This document shows, one piece after another, positions 33,145 to 41,816 of a stretch of DNA of 64,000 nt (position 1 is its first letter; every line of letters begins with the position of its first letter). The stretch is taken from assembly GCA_028282885.1 (NCBI GenBank), contig JANQGX010000090.1, forward strand, positions 79,882 to 143,881, read 5' to 3'. The notes below the pieces were generated by a model. The model saw only the letters and a list, made by a program, of their open reading frames with translations. It did not search any database and was not told the origin of the DNA. Both the position numbers and the translations under genes were made by a program. This DNA is from SAR324 cluster bacterium (GTDB lineage: Bacteria > SAR324 > XYD2-FULL-50-16).

Positions 33145-35187
33145 TCAGATAATAAGCCACCGGGGAATCCATTCCGGGAGTATCGATGGCAACCATGTGG
33201 CCAGCAGAGACTGGTACCAGAACAAGTGCAGGATCTGATCATAAAACACAACCAGAAGCGCCCAGCCACCGATGGCATACCCGATGGCAATCCGCCAACT
33301 GTATTTTCCCCAACGGATCAGGTAAATGACGATGAATGCGGGAATTACCAGCTTCTGACCAATGACAAGCATCATGATTATCATTGCAAGCAGGTATCCG
33401 AAAAATATCATTGCCCGACCGAGCAGCAGTGTCTCTGAGATATGATCCCAGGCAGTGCGAAGCTTACCGTGATTTTGAACGGATTGTAGAACTCCTTTTG
33501 CATCATAGATAATTGCCAATAATGTTAAGCAGGCACCGGGAACAACTGCTGCGACAGGAAACTGTCTGACAGGGGCCGGCCACTGCTGTGCCTCAAAAAA
33601 AGCCCAGACAAAAAGCAGAAACAGAACAATGGAAAAAGGAAGGGAGATGAGCGGACTGCGCTCTATTCCTTTACCGGTTGTTTTTTTCTCTTCTTTTATT
33701 GTCTTTTTCTTCTTTTTGGGCCTGAAAACGCTCTTTGATGAAAAAAGCAGGGTGATCCCAATGATAGCGACAATGATAAGAACGATCGGGCGGGTTAACC
33801 AGCCAATCCCCTGATGGGCCTGCGTGCTGATCTGAAGTGAATTTTCCATGATCGAGCCGAGGATCAGGGCGAGAATCAGAGGTGGGCGCGGCCATCCGCT
33901 TCGTTTCATCAGGAAACCGACAATTCCCATAACAAAAGCAGTAATCCAGTCTCCCAAAGATGCGCCTCCCAGCCAGGCGCCCATGAAAACAAAGAGAATA
34001 ACACCGGGTACGAGGAGATGTCCCGGAACAAAAGAAACCTTGGCAATCTGCCGGCTCAGAATCATGAGTAAGATAGCCACTACAATATTGGCGATAATGA
34101 TAGACCACACCATGGAAAAGGTTACGTTCAAATGGGTGGTGAGCATTTCGGGGCCCGGTTTCAATCCCTGAATCAGCAACGCGCCCAATAAAATGGCTGT
34201 GGCAAGACTTCCGGGAATGCCAAAGGCGACGGTGGGAATTAGTGCCCCGCCTTTCGTAGCATTATTAGCTGCTTCAGGAGCGATTACACCGCGAATATCA
34301 CCCTTCCCGAATTGCGACTTGTCTTTTGAGCTTTGTACAACATGGCCGTATGCAATCCAGTCAACGATAGCCGCCCCGAGACCGGGAAGAATGCCCACGT
34401 AGGTTCCGAAAGCAGCACACCGTATCGCCAACCACCAGTTTCGAAAGGCGTCTCTGATACCTTCCAGCATGCCTCCTCCCTGGGTTTGATCAGCCGGGAT
34501 TTTGGAGATCGACGTATTGCGGATGGCGAGTTCCATAACTTCAGGTATTGCAAATAAACCAAGGACAACCGGAATCATTGGCAGATTGTCCATCAGATAA
34601 TCCAGATCGAAATCATAGCGTGGGATTGCATCTGCTTCGGCAAAGCCTATGGTAGACAGCAGGATACCGAGACAAGCCACTGCGAGACCTTTCAGTATGG
34701 ACCCGCCGCTCAGCGAACCCACCATAGCGAGTCCGAGAACTCCCAACATGAACAGTTCCGGAGAATTGAATGAAAGGATGATGGGAAGGATAAGCGGTAG
34801 CGAAACAGCCAGGATAAAAGCTCCGAAAACTCCTCCGAAAGCCGATACTGTAAAGGCCGCTCCCAGGGCACGTGCAGCTTGTCCTTTTTGGGCCAAAGGG
34901 TAACCGTCGAGAATAGTTGCCTGAGATGCCGCAGTTCCCGGCACGCCGAGCATGATTGAGGCAATGGTGTCGCTGGTTGATGTTACGGCATACATTCCCA
35001 ACAGCATCGCAAAAGCGGATACCGGTTCCATCCCGTAGGTAAAAGGCAGCAGCAAAACAAGACCGATGATGCCTCCCAAACCGGGAATCGCGCCTATCCA
35101 GATGCCGGTAACCACACCAAGCATTAAAAAACCGATGGCAGGCCATTGGAATACTAAGAATAGTCCTTCAAAGAATGCTTCGAACAT
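33145..35187 (-). CDS. tctA: Tripartite tricarboxylate transporter, TctA-TctB fusion
   Basis: 680 residues. Residues 1-~500 are TctA: GIWIGAIPGLGG near the start, GTAASQATILDGYPLAQKGQ and GLGAAIVDWIAYGH as the second motif, within about 10-12 helices. After a charged linker (KKKKKTIKEEKKTT, ~500-515), residues ~520-680 add four more helices typical of TctB. The small subunit, normally a separate gene, is therefore fused to the large one. With the TctC-type binding protein encoded upstream it imports a carboxylate by secondary transport. The gap to the tctC-like gene is 155 bp and contains a tctC remnant. Confidence 0.9.
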   Translation of the reverse strand: MFEAFFEGLFLVFQWPAIGFLMLGVVTGIWIGAIPGLGGIIGLVLLLPFTYGMEPVSAFAMLLGMYAVTSTSDTIASIMLGVPGTAASQATILDGYPLAQKGQAARALGAAFTVSAFGGVFGAFILAVSLPLILPIILSFNSPELFMLGVLGLAMVGSLSGGSILKGLAVACLGILLSTIGFAEADAIPRYDFDLDYLMDNLPMIPVVLGLFAIPEVMELAIRNTSISKIPADQTQGGGMLEGIRDAFRNWWLAIRCAAFGTYVGILPGLGAAIVDWIAYGHVVQSSKDKSQFGKGDIRGVIAPEAANNATKGGALIPTVAFGIPGSLATAILLGALLIQGLKPGPEMLTTHLNVTFSMVWSIIIANIVVAILLMILSRQIAKVSFVPGHLLVPGVILFVFMGAWLGGASLGDWITAFVMGIVGFLMKRSGWPRPPLILALILGSIMENSLQISTQAHQGIGWLTRPIVLIIVAIIGITLLFSSKSVFRPKKKKKTIKEEKKTTGKGIERSPLISLPFSIVLFLLFVWAFFEAQQWPAPVRQFPVAAVVPGACLTLLAIIYDAKGVLQSVQNHGKLRTAWDHISETLLLGRAMIFFGYLLAMIIMMLVIGQKLVIPAFIVIYLIRWGKYSWRIAIGYAIGGWALLVVFYDQILHLFWYQSLLATWLPSILPEWIPRWLII

Positions 35188-35248
35188 GGAGTCTCTTTAT
35201 TGAATTTTATGCCCCCCTCAACAGGAAATGGCAGTGTTGACGCCCTGT

Positions 35249-35342
35249 TTACAGACGGTTTTTGAGCTCCTCGGTTTTCATCATTTCAGCAATACCGTTA
35301 CGCATGAGCTCAACCGCCTCTGTTGCAGCAAAATAGATCGGT
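35249..35342 (-). pseudogene. Remnant of a second TctC-type binding-protein gene
   Basis: Between the tctC stop and tctA a minus-strand frame ending TAA (35251-35249) encodes EAVELMRNGIAEMMKTEELK and a few more residues. This resembles the region AVDILRKGWAEMMMSEEIKV near the end of the intact TctC. It has no start and is in a different frame from the intact gene, so it looks like the end of a decayed tandem duplicate. Confidence 0.6.
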
Positions 35343-36443
35343 TTATTTTCTGGCTCCCGCTGCAATGTACGCTTTTAGGTTTTCAATCCGTTTCGGATCA
35401 ACAGCATCCAAAGATTGGAGCTTATCATTTGTTACCGAAAGAGGAACGGACTCGACTGTGTATCCCAACACCTTGTTTTGACGGACCTTGATCTCCTCCG
35501 ACATCATCATCTCCGCCCATCCCTTGCGTAGGATATCCACCGCTGCTTCGTCGGTATCCGGCGGCATCATGGCCATGTTGGTTGCAACGGATCGGAATTC
35601 AAGAATCATCTTCAATGCTTCCCAGGCAGGACCTTCAGGGTTTTTTCCTTTTAATTTGCGATAGACTTCAATGAAATCAGGCATGTCAGTAATTGCTTCT
35701 GCTTTGATCGGTTCTTCGGAGGAATCAAGATAAGGGTAGTACCACATTCCCAGCATCTTCCCCTCTTTTACAGGATTTGCAAGGCGTGAACTGTAATTGG
35801 CAAAACCGGTTACCGCAATGTTTGCCTCGCCCGATTGAACCGCAAGGGCTATCTTTGCTCCACCTCGGTATCCTGTAACATACTGAAACGGCACTCCCAG
35901 CAGTTCCAGGGCTGAACGGCCCTGGATATCTATTCCCGATTTCGGGGTCGTACCAGCCAGCTTTAGCCCATCGGCCTTCAGAATATCTTCAAAGGATTTG
36001 AATCCGCTGCTAATGATATCGGTGCGTCCGAACATAACGACAGGCGGGACGCGGATGGCGCCAACCGGTTCAAATTTCTTATAGTCGAAGCGAATGCCCT
36101 TGCTGCCGATCAACTGGTCTACAAACTGCACAGGACCGAACCAGAGTAGTGTCCCATCCTTGGGTGCTTTGGCATAAAGGAAATTCAACGCTTTATATCC
36201 ACCCGCACCCGGCATCGTTTTCACCACCATCGTCGGATTACCCGGAATATAGTCGCCCAGCTTATCGGTAAACACACGGGCCATCCGATCAATGCCGCCA
36301 CCTGCAGGGTGTCCTATCAGTACGGTAACGGTTTTATCTTTATACAACTGTGCGAATCCGGGATCGGGAATGAACAGCAACAAAAACAGCATCGCCATTG
36401 CTACGATTCCGGTTTTTTTTGTCATTTCGAATCTTTTTTTCAT
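35343..36443 (-). CDS. tctC: Tripartite tricarboxylate transporter substrate-binding protein (TctC/Bug family)
   Basis: 366 residues. The signal peptide has a charged start MKKRFEMTKKT, hydrophobic core VAMAMLFLLLFIP and cleavage near GFA. The mature part opens LYKDKTVTVLIGHPAGGGIDRMARVF-like sequence, the Bug-family ligand loop. NPTMVVKTMPGAGGYKALNF is the second conserved block. It binds a carboxylate in the periplasm for the TctAB channel. AGGAG precedes the ATG by 6 bases. It is about 40 residues longer than the usual ~325, mostly from the N-terminus and insertions. The ligand cannot be read from sequence; known Bug proteins bind citrate, terephthalate, nicotinate or glutamate. Confidence 0.9.
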   Translation of the reverse strand: MKKRFEMTKKTGIVAMAMLFLLLFIPDPGFAQLYKDKTVTVLIGHPAGGGIDRMARVFTDKLGDYIPGNPTMVVKTMPGAGGYKALNFLYAKAPKDGTLLWFGPVQFVDQLIGSKGIRFDYKKFEPVGAIRVPPVVMFGRTDIISSGFKSFEDILKADGLKLAGTTPKSGIDIQGRSALELLGVPFQYVTGYRGGAKIALAVQSGEANIAVTGFANYSSRLANPVKEGKMLGMWYYPYLDSSEEPIKAEAITDMPDFIEVYRKLKGKNPEGPAWEALKMILEFRSVATNMAMMPPDTDEAAVDILRKGWAEMMMSEEIKVRQNKVLGYTVESVPLSVTNDKLQSLDAVDPKRIENLKAYIAAGARK

Positions 36444-36547
36444 GATTAACTCCTCTCTTTCCGGTTATGAATAGAAATCACGTATCGGTTAAACTACAAC
36501 TCATCATGCAGTTTGCCGGGTCAGCATATGCTTGAAGATCTTTCCGG

Positions 36548-37750
36548 CTATGACAGTCCCCATTTTCGATTCAGTTCATCATACGAGGATGGGTCAATGT
36601 TCATACCTGAAAGTTCAGGCCCTTCAGCAAAGTACCGATGGGCTCTGAACAGCATGGAACATTTGACTCCTCTGAATGGCAGAACAAAGGGGCTGATCCA
36701 TTCCCAGCACACATCACAATCCGGGGTTACTTCAAAGACTCTGCCGCTCTGACCTTCGCAGATTAAGGTGTTGCCACCACGGAGTCTTTCCGCTCCGGCA
36801 ATATGACCACTCATGAGGCTGAATACATGTTCCGGATAATACTGCCAGACGATTTTGCTTGTTTTCATATCAACTTCAACAACCCTTGACCTGGGAACAG
36901 TCGGATGATGTGCACCATTATCAAATGCCAGCATGTTGCCTTCGGGGGTATAGGTTACGGTGTGCTGGTGACTGATCCAACCATCGCCGTATTCCCAGAG
37001 AACCTTTCCTTCCGGCCATGTTATCCGCATCACTTTACTCAACTCCCTGAAACTGATGAGCAGTTCACCTTCGTCATTAATATCCAACGAATTGGCATGG
37101 CTCCATTCATGATAATACTCCTTACAGCAGACAATATCTTTTTCCGGGTTAAGGTGCTCCCAGGCATGCCAGGTATGAACGGTATTCCCCTGCTGATCAA
37201 TCTCCAGGATCGCATCACTCAGAAAACCGTGCAGATCCCTGGGACGTCCCCCAACTCCAAGCCCCTTCATAAAAAAGGCGAACTGTTCTTCATATCCGTC
37301 CTGTTTGGAAAATATCCTCTTCTGGAGATCACGATCCAGGCCTCCCTTTATTTGGCTGGCCAGATCTTCGGGCAGCTCTTCCCAGGTAATGACGATTGTA
37401 TTCCCGTTTGGCAACCTGACCATGTCATGATGGAAGGCAGGGTGTTCCCATCGCCATAATTCATTGCCATCCCAATCCAGTTCAACCAGAATATCCGCCC
37501 TGCCACCGGAGGTAAAAACATCAGCATCGGATTGAACTAATGGCTGTCCCCTGACCAGCAATTTTCCACCTGGCAGAAGATAACCATAACCAGGCTGGAA
37601 ACCCGGTATCTTCCAGGCATGAACAATTTTTCCGGATTCATCGAGGAGGCATGTCATATCACCTCCGATGGGTGTAATTAAAGTGTACCCTCCTTCAGAA
37701 AGAGCGTCTGTGTGTGTAAGTCCAGTCGGACGGAAAAGTGACCATCCCAT
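36548..37750 (-). CDS. Arylsulfotransferase (ASST)-family beta-propeller protein, second copy
   Basis: 400 residues, shorter and divergent from the protein at 31572-33005 but with the same key motifs: HEWSHANSLDIND, GWISHQHTVTYTPEGNMLAFDNG and the basic element PRSRVVEVD. Blade ends GNELWRWEHP, GKVLWEYG, SKIVWQYYP and DVCWEWISPF repeat at regular spacing. There is no signal peptide (MGWSLFRPTGLTHTDALSEG), so it is probably cytoplasmic. It is the first structural gene after iclR (53 bp) and precedes tctC by 104 bp. Two ASST-family proteins in one operon suggest a donor/acceptor or two-step use; this is inference. Confidence 0.83.
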   Translation of the reverse strand: MGWSLFRPTGLTHTDALSEGGYTLITPIGGDMTCLLDESGKIVHAWKIPGFQPGYGYLLPGGKLLVRGQPLVQSDADVFTSGGRADILVELDWDGNELWRWEHPAFHHDMVRLPNGNTIVITWEELPEDLASQIKGGLDRDLQKRIFSKQDGYEEQFAFFMKGLGVGGRPRDLHGFLSDAILEIDQQGNTVHTWHAWEHLNPEKDIVCCKEYYHEWSHANSLDINDEGELLISFRELSKVMRITWPEGKVLWEYGDGWISHQHTVTYTPEGNMLAFDNGAHHPTVPRSRVVEVDMKTSKIVWQYYPEHVFSLMSGHIAGAERLRGGNTLICEGQSGRVFEVTPDCDVCWEWISPFVLPFRGVKCSMLFRAHRYFAEGPELSGMNIDPSSYDELNRKWGLS

Positions 37751-37803
37751 ATAAAGCTCCTTTTTAAATTAGTAAGCAATTCGCAAAACAAAAATTCTGC
37801 ATT

Positions 37804-38589
37804 CTAAGGCATGGAACCTGTCCTTATCCCTGCTGTTCCTACGCGGTATCCCAATCTCCATGAGATTTCCTCCGCCGTATTTCTCAGTATGGAAAGCAGG
37901 TCATCGAAGTCGGATTTCAAAACCTGTTTATGGTTTCCCACTACACTGATTGCCGCTTCAACCTGTCCACTGCTATTGAAGACCGGAACCGCAATACTGG
38001 CACGTTCCAGATGAAGCTCCTGGTTGTTCACGGCATATCCCTGCAATCGTATTTTTTCCAGTTCCTCGATCAGTAGATCCCTTTGGGTGATTGTATTGGG
38101 TGTAAAACCTTTCAGCTCAATTCCGTTCACATACTCATTAATCTCTTCCCGGGTAAGATTGGCCAATAAAACCCGCCCCAATGACGAACAATAAGCCAGA
38201 AGCCTCGGTCCCGCCCTTCTGGCAAGGAAATCAGCATGGCGTGGTTTGGCATCCATGGTGTTAAGAGCTGCATCACCATCCCATATTGCCACACGGCAGA
38301 TAAGTCCGGTTTCATCAGACATTTTCTGAACCGGTGCCCCGGCTATCTGGTTTATTTCCAACGTGTCGTTTACCACAATACCAAGAGCAAATATTTTGGG
38401 ACCAAGACCATATTTTTTCGTTGATCTTTCCTGTGTAAGTAATCCCGTCTGTATCATGGATCTGACCAGACCGGATGCTGTGGTGACGGGCAATTCCAGG
38501 GCATTGGCAATTTCAGTGATCCCCCAGCGAGGATTTTCCATTGAGAAGAGCGACAATATATCACTGACTCTTTGAACAGATTGAATCAT
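37804..38589 (-). CDS. IclR-family transcriptional regulator
   Basis: 261 residues from ATG 38589, which has GAGAGG before it; the frame extends to 38673 but those residues are AT-rich promoter sequence. The N-terminal winged helix is QSVQRVSDILSLF, GITEIANALELPVTTASGLV. The C-terminal effector domain includes GLICRVAIWDGDAAL, LLAYCSSLGRVLLANLT and ASIAVPVFNSSGQVEAAISVVG. IclR proteins bind aromatic or other small acids and control adjacent catabolic operons. It is co-directional with and just upstream of the ASST/Tct/ThDP/AOR series, which it probably controls together with itself. Confidence 0.92.
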   Translation of the reverse strand: MIQSVQRVSDILSLFSMENPRWGITEIANALELPVTTASGLVRSMIQTGLLTQERSTKKYGLGPKIFALGIVVNDTLEINQIAGAPVQKMSDETGLICRVAIWDGDAALNTMDAKPRHADFLARRAGPRLLAYCSSLGRVLLANLTREEINEYVNGIELKGFTPNTITQRDLLIEELEKIRLQGYAVNNQELHLERASIAVPVFNSSGQVEAAISVVGNHKQVLKSDFDDLLSILRNTAEEISWRLGYRVGTAGIRTGSMP

Positions 38590-38602
38590 CAATAACCTCT
38601 CG

Positions 38603-38633
38603 ATTACTATATTATAGTATATTATATTGTAAT
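38603..38633 (-). promoter_or_regulatory. 31-bp interrupted palindrome, probable IclR operator/promoter
   Basis: The AT-only-rich block 38603-38633 reads the same on both strands at 12 of 15 half-site positions (ATTAC...GTAAT ends). On the minus strand it contains TATAAT (38614-38609). Located 13 bp before the iclR start, it fits autoregulation. Confidence 0.5.
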
Positions 38634-38673
38634 AAGGTAATATATACTTGACAGACGAACATAGTCTTGTCAA

Positions 38674-38987
38674 GGCTGATTTTGTATAATTAAAAAAGCC
38701 TTTATTATATCTGAATGTTACAGGAGGGTCCCCGGTTGAAAATCGTCGTAAACTGGATTAGGTAGGCTTAGTTGATAAATATATAAATGAGAACGGTTGC
38801 AGTGTTACGGAAGTACAAAATTGTTGGAGAGCACTTAGTTTTTAAAAATCTTACCTTGATATCAAAATCAGGAATCTGCGCAAGAATCGCAGACCTAAAC
38901 TTGTGCGTTTTAATTGAGTTGGCATTAATCTCTTATCGACTGTTAAGGCGGTAGGTGACGCACTAACGGTGGCTTGGTATCCGGCTT
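38674..38987. other. Gene-free stretch between iclR promoter region and the ATPase gene
   Basis: About 310 bp, AT-rich. A CTTGACA (38647-38653) / TGTCAAG (38668-38674) inverted repeat lies at its left edge. No reading frame of note, no tRNA and no clear terminator were seen. Confidence 0.4.
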
Positions 38988-40208
38988 TCAAGGAAGCCCT
39001 GCCAGCCACTGACAAGCTGGAGCCACCAGAATTTTTTGTGCCTTATTTGACACCAATTTATAAAATTCTGCTTCGCCGGTTAGTTGTACGGCAGGGATGT
39101 TCAATTGATTCTGGAATTTTTTCAGGGCAGCGGATGGTTCCCTGTCCGACAGTTTTGCCTCAATCAGGATGAGAGGCTCTTGTTCATTGACAATCAGAAA
39201 ATCAACCTCCTGTTGCTCTTTGTTTTTAATGTAATGTAAAGCAAACTGACCGTGTCCCATATCGTTCCAGGAGGTTATCGCTCGAAAAAGCTCCATTGCA
39301 ACCTGGTTTTCAAATCGGGCGCCGGGATCCTTAATTCTGGGCGTGTCCCATAAGTAGAGCTTTTTTTCTTTGTGGATCGCCCTGGCAATACTCTTGCTCC
39401 AGGGTGAGATTGAAAAGGTAAGAAAGAAAGACTCGAAGGTGCCGAGCCATTTTTGCACTGAATTAAACGAAACTTTCAGATTGCGTGATAAGGATGGGAC
39501 TGACAGGCTGCTACCGACCTTGGACGGTAACAGATAATATAAGGTCTCAATGTCGACAATGGATTTCAGGTCTGTTAAATCCCGGATATCTTCATGTATT
39601 ATCTGCTTGGTGTAGGTATTAGCCCATCTCCGGTAAGTCGTTTTTTTCCCGGATAGAAACGGTTCCGGAAAACCGCTATACTCCTGCAGGTCATTCCACA
39701 CGTCATGAAATTCCCGGGTGTTATCCATGCTGACGTGAAGCGGGTTATCCAGGAAGTCATCAATTGCCTGATTTGTTCCTGCCAGTTCAGATATTGTCAA
39801 AGGCCACAGGTGGAACAAGAAATACCTGCCGGCGAGTGAATCAGCACCTTTCTGATAAGTGTCCAGGCGACCACTACCGGAAATCAGGAACTGGTATTCC
39901 TTATGGAAGTCATCGAAGATTCCCTTCAGGTAGTTCTTCCAATCCCTGAACTTGTGGATTTCATCAAAGACGATAAGTGGTGTAGAGCCATCTTTTCGCC
40001 TCAGTTCGGTAAAAAACAGGGGAGATTCGAGAAAACGAACCCTGTCTTCCGCAATATCCCAATTAGCGTAGAAGTGATTGGGATAACCACGGGAGATGAG
40101 TTTGGCCAGGGTCGTTTTTCCTGCCTGCCTTGGACCGGTTAGAAAAATCATTCCTTTTTCGGACGATAGCTCTTCCCAGATATTCTGATATAATTGCCTC
40201 TTTTTCAT
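38988..40208 (-). CDS. AAA+ ATPase with DUF4143-type C-terminal domain
   Basis: 406 residues. The N-terminal ATPase has Walker A GPRQAGKT (25-32), Walker B LIVFDEIHK and sensor FLISGSGRLD. The C-terminal part is the DUF4143 module, ending with a restriction-nuclease-like core, EVDFLIV followed by LILIEAKLSD. Such proteins are widespread in anaerobes, often in many copies per genome, and are suspected to belong to stress, toxin-antitoxin-like or defence functions; no activity is established. It is a lone gene. A perfect 15-bp inverted repeat sits 31 bp upstream of its start and may be its operator. It is flanked by gene-poor AT-rich DNA, consistent with an acquired unit. Confidence 0.85.
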   Translation of the reverse strand: MKKRQLYQNIWEELSSEKGMIFLTGPRQAGKTTLAKLISRGYPNHFYANWDIAEDRVRFLESPLFFTELRRKDGSTPLIVFDEIHKFRDWKNYLKGIFDDFHKEYQFLISGSGRLDTYQKGADSLAGRYFLFHLWPLTISELAGTNQAIDDFLDNPLHVSMDNTREFHDVWNDLQEYSGFPEPFLSGKKTTYRRWANTYTKQIIHEDIRDLTDLKSIVDIETLYYLLPSKVGSSLSVPSLSRNLKVSFNSVQKWLGTFESFFLTFSISPWSKSIARAIHKEKKLYLWDTPRIKDPGARFENQVAMELFRAITSWNDMGHGQFALHYIKNKEQQEVDFLIVNEQEPLILIEAKLSDREPSAALKKFQNQLNIPAVQLTGEAEFYKLVSNKAQKILVAPACQWLAGLP

Positions 40209-40239
40209 ATTGACAATTTTTCATCTAAATTAAATATTG

Positions 40240-40277
40240 TCAAGACTATTTTTCATTTTTCTGAAAAATAGTCTTGA
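40240..40277. repeat. Perfect 15-bp inverted repeat upstream of the AAA/DUF4143 ATPase gene
   Basis: TCAAGACTATTTTTC (40240-40254) and GAAAAATAGTCTTGA (40263-40277) match fully around an 8-base loop. Just inside, TTGACAAT and ATTGTCAA also mirror each other toward the ATPase start. Likely an operator; a hairpin terminator is less likely because no gene ends here. Confidence 0.55.
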
Positions 40278-40471
40278 TTTGAAATCAGCTTTCAAAGCCC
40301 GATTCATCCGAAGATTCCCTTACCGGGACACCAAAAATCCACTGTTTAACACCAACTGCCAGCCAAAAGCAATTTAGTCTTTATTATTTACCCAGCTTAC
40401 AAATCAAAACATTCTTCTCATTTGGTTTTTAGCCAGATCAGGAAACCATTATATCTTTCGAAGGGGAACCA

Positions 40472-40897
40472 ATGAAAAAGATTATATTGTCCGGTTTAAT
40501 ACTGATGTTCACACCTCTTTTGCTTTGTGCGGCCAGTGTAACGTTTACGATTGAAAACCTGAAAAGTGATCAGGGATTAGTACTTATCGGTATTTATGAC
40601 AGTGCCGAGGCTTTTCCCAAAAAGGGGAAACATGTGACGGGATGTGTGAGCCGTGGCAAAATATCCGGAAAATCGGTGAGTATTACCTGTGACGTTGAAC
40701 CCGGGATCTATGCTGCGGCAGCTTTTCATGATGAAAACGGGAATGACGACCTTGATACCAGTTTGGTCGGAATCCCCAAAGAGAGATATGGTTTTTCCAA
40801 TAATGCAAAAGGGTTCCTGGGTCCGCCGGGCTTCGAAAAAGCAGCATTCAAGGTCGGCCGGGATGACATCAAAATGAATATCCGACTCATTGAATAA
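40472..40897 (+). CDS. Exported DUF2141-family protein
   Basis: 141 residues. Signal peptide MKKIILSGLILMFTPLLLCA with probable cleavage at CAA. The mature domain follows the DUF2141 pattern: LVLIGIYDSAEAFPKKGK, then DVEPGIYAAAAFHDENGNDDLDTSLVGIPKERYGFSNNAKG, cited here only as positions ~75-115. DUF2141 is a small periplasmic beta-sandwich family of unknown function. GAAGGGG precedes the ATG. It is upstream of cobS on the same strand, but 163 bp separate them, so co-transcription is uncertain. Confidence 0.85.
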   Translation: MKKIILSGLILMFTPLLLCAASVTFTIENLKSDQGLVLIGIYDSAEAFPKKGKHVTGCVSRGKISGKSVSITCDVEPGIYAAAAFHDENGNDDLDTSLVGIPKERYGFSNNAKGFLGPPGFEKAAFKVGRDDIKMNIRLIE

Positions 40898-41060
40898 GAA
40901 CTGGAATGGAAGGATTCATTCTCGGATTTCGGGTGGATTCATATATGCAGCTCATTGCGTACCAGGCATTGTGTTTTATCTTATGCGAATGACAAAGAGG
41001 AGGGATCAGGCTAAGATAGCTTTTTCCGGTATCATTCATGTACACTTTGTCATAGTCACT

Positions 41061-41816
41061 ATGCTAGACAGCCTGGTCACCGCCTTTCGAACCCTTTCCA
41101 ATCTTCCTGTGCCCGGTCGGGGCACCGAGAGCTATTCATCCACTCTTTACGGTTTTGTTATTGTTGGCCTGACATTGGGATCAATCCTGTTTGCCGAAGC
41201 CTGGGGGCTACACCTGTTGTTTTCAGGTCATTGGCCGGAGGCGGCAGCATTTCTGGTGATGTTGACCGGTATCTGGCTGACCAGGGGACTTCACCTGGAT
41301 GGGCTGGCCGACTTTGGCGATGGGTTCTGGGGGGGCTACGACCGGGAACGAACCTTGGCTATCATGAAAGATACGAGGCTCGGTGCTTTCGGGGTGATTT
41401 CCCTGGTAATGCTCCTATTGGGTAAGTGGATTGTTCTGGTTCGCCTTTTTGAGGTGAATGGCTTGATCTGGATAATCTCTGCCTTTGTTATCTCCAGGGC
41501 GATGATGGTGGAATTGATCGTCTCACTTCCTTATGCACGTGAGGAAGGCACCGCAGGTCCTTTCATCGCAGGCGCAAATCTGAAGCATAGGATTTCCGCA
41601 CTACTCGTTGCGGCTATTCTTCTCTATCTGCTGAACGGGATTCCCGGTTTAATTCTCATGGTCATCATCTGGGGGCTGACTCGTCTTTTCGGTCTCTGGT
41701 GTTTGAGACGCGTCGGTGGGATTACCGGCGATCTGTTGGGTACCTGCTGTGAGCTTTCCGAGACCTTGGCACTTTGTAGTGCGGTTGCATATCTCTCAAT
41801 TTCCCTTCCGGTTTGA
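41061..41816 (+). CDS. cobS: Adenosylcobinamide-GDP ribazoletransferase (cobalamin synthase)
   Basis: 251 residues from ATG 41061; the frame is open back to 40890, but the family begins at MLDSLVTAFRTLSNLPVPG. The metal/substrate motif is HLDGLADFGDGFWGG with the following ERTLAIMKDTRLGAFG. Six or seven membrane helices follow. It joins adenosylcobinamide-GDP to alpha-ribazole at the inner membrane, the last assembly step of the nucleotide loop. No convincing ribosome site is seen before ATG 41061. It lies 2 kb from cobU and cobO, separated by the kelch lipoprotein gene, rather than in the cbi operon. Confidence 0.93.
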   Translation: MLDSLVTAFRTLSNLPVPGRGTESYSSTLYGFVIVGLTLGSILFAEAWGLHLLFSGHWPEAAAFLVMLTGIWLTRGLHLDGLADFGDGFWGGYDRERTLAIMKDTRLGAFGVISLVMLLLGKWIVLVRLFEVNGLIWIISAFVISRAMMVELIVSLPYAREEGTAGPFIAGANLKHRISALLVAAILLYLLNGIPGLILMVIIWGLTRLFGLWCLRRVGGITGDLLGTCCELSETLALCSAVAYLSISLPV

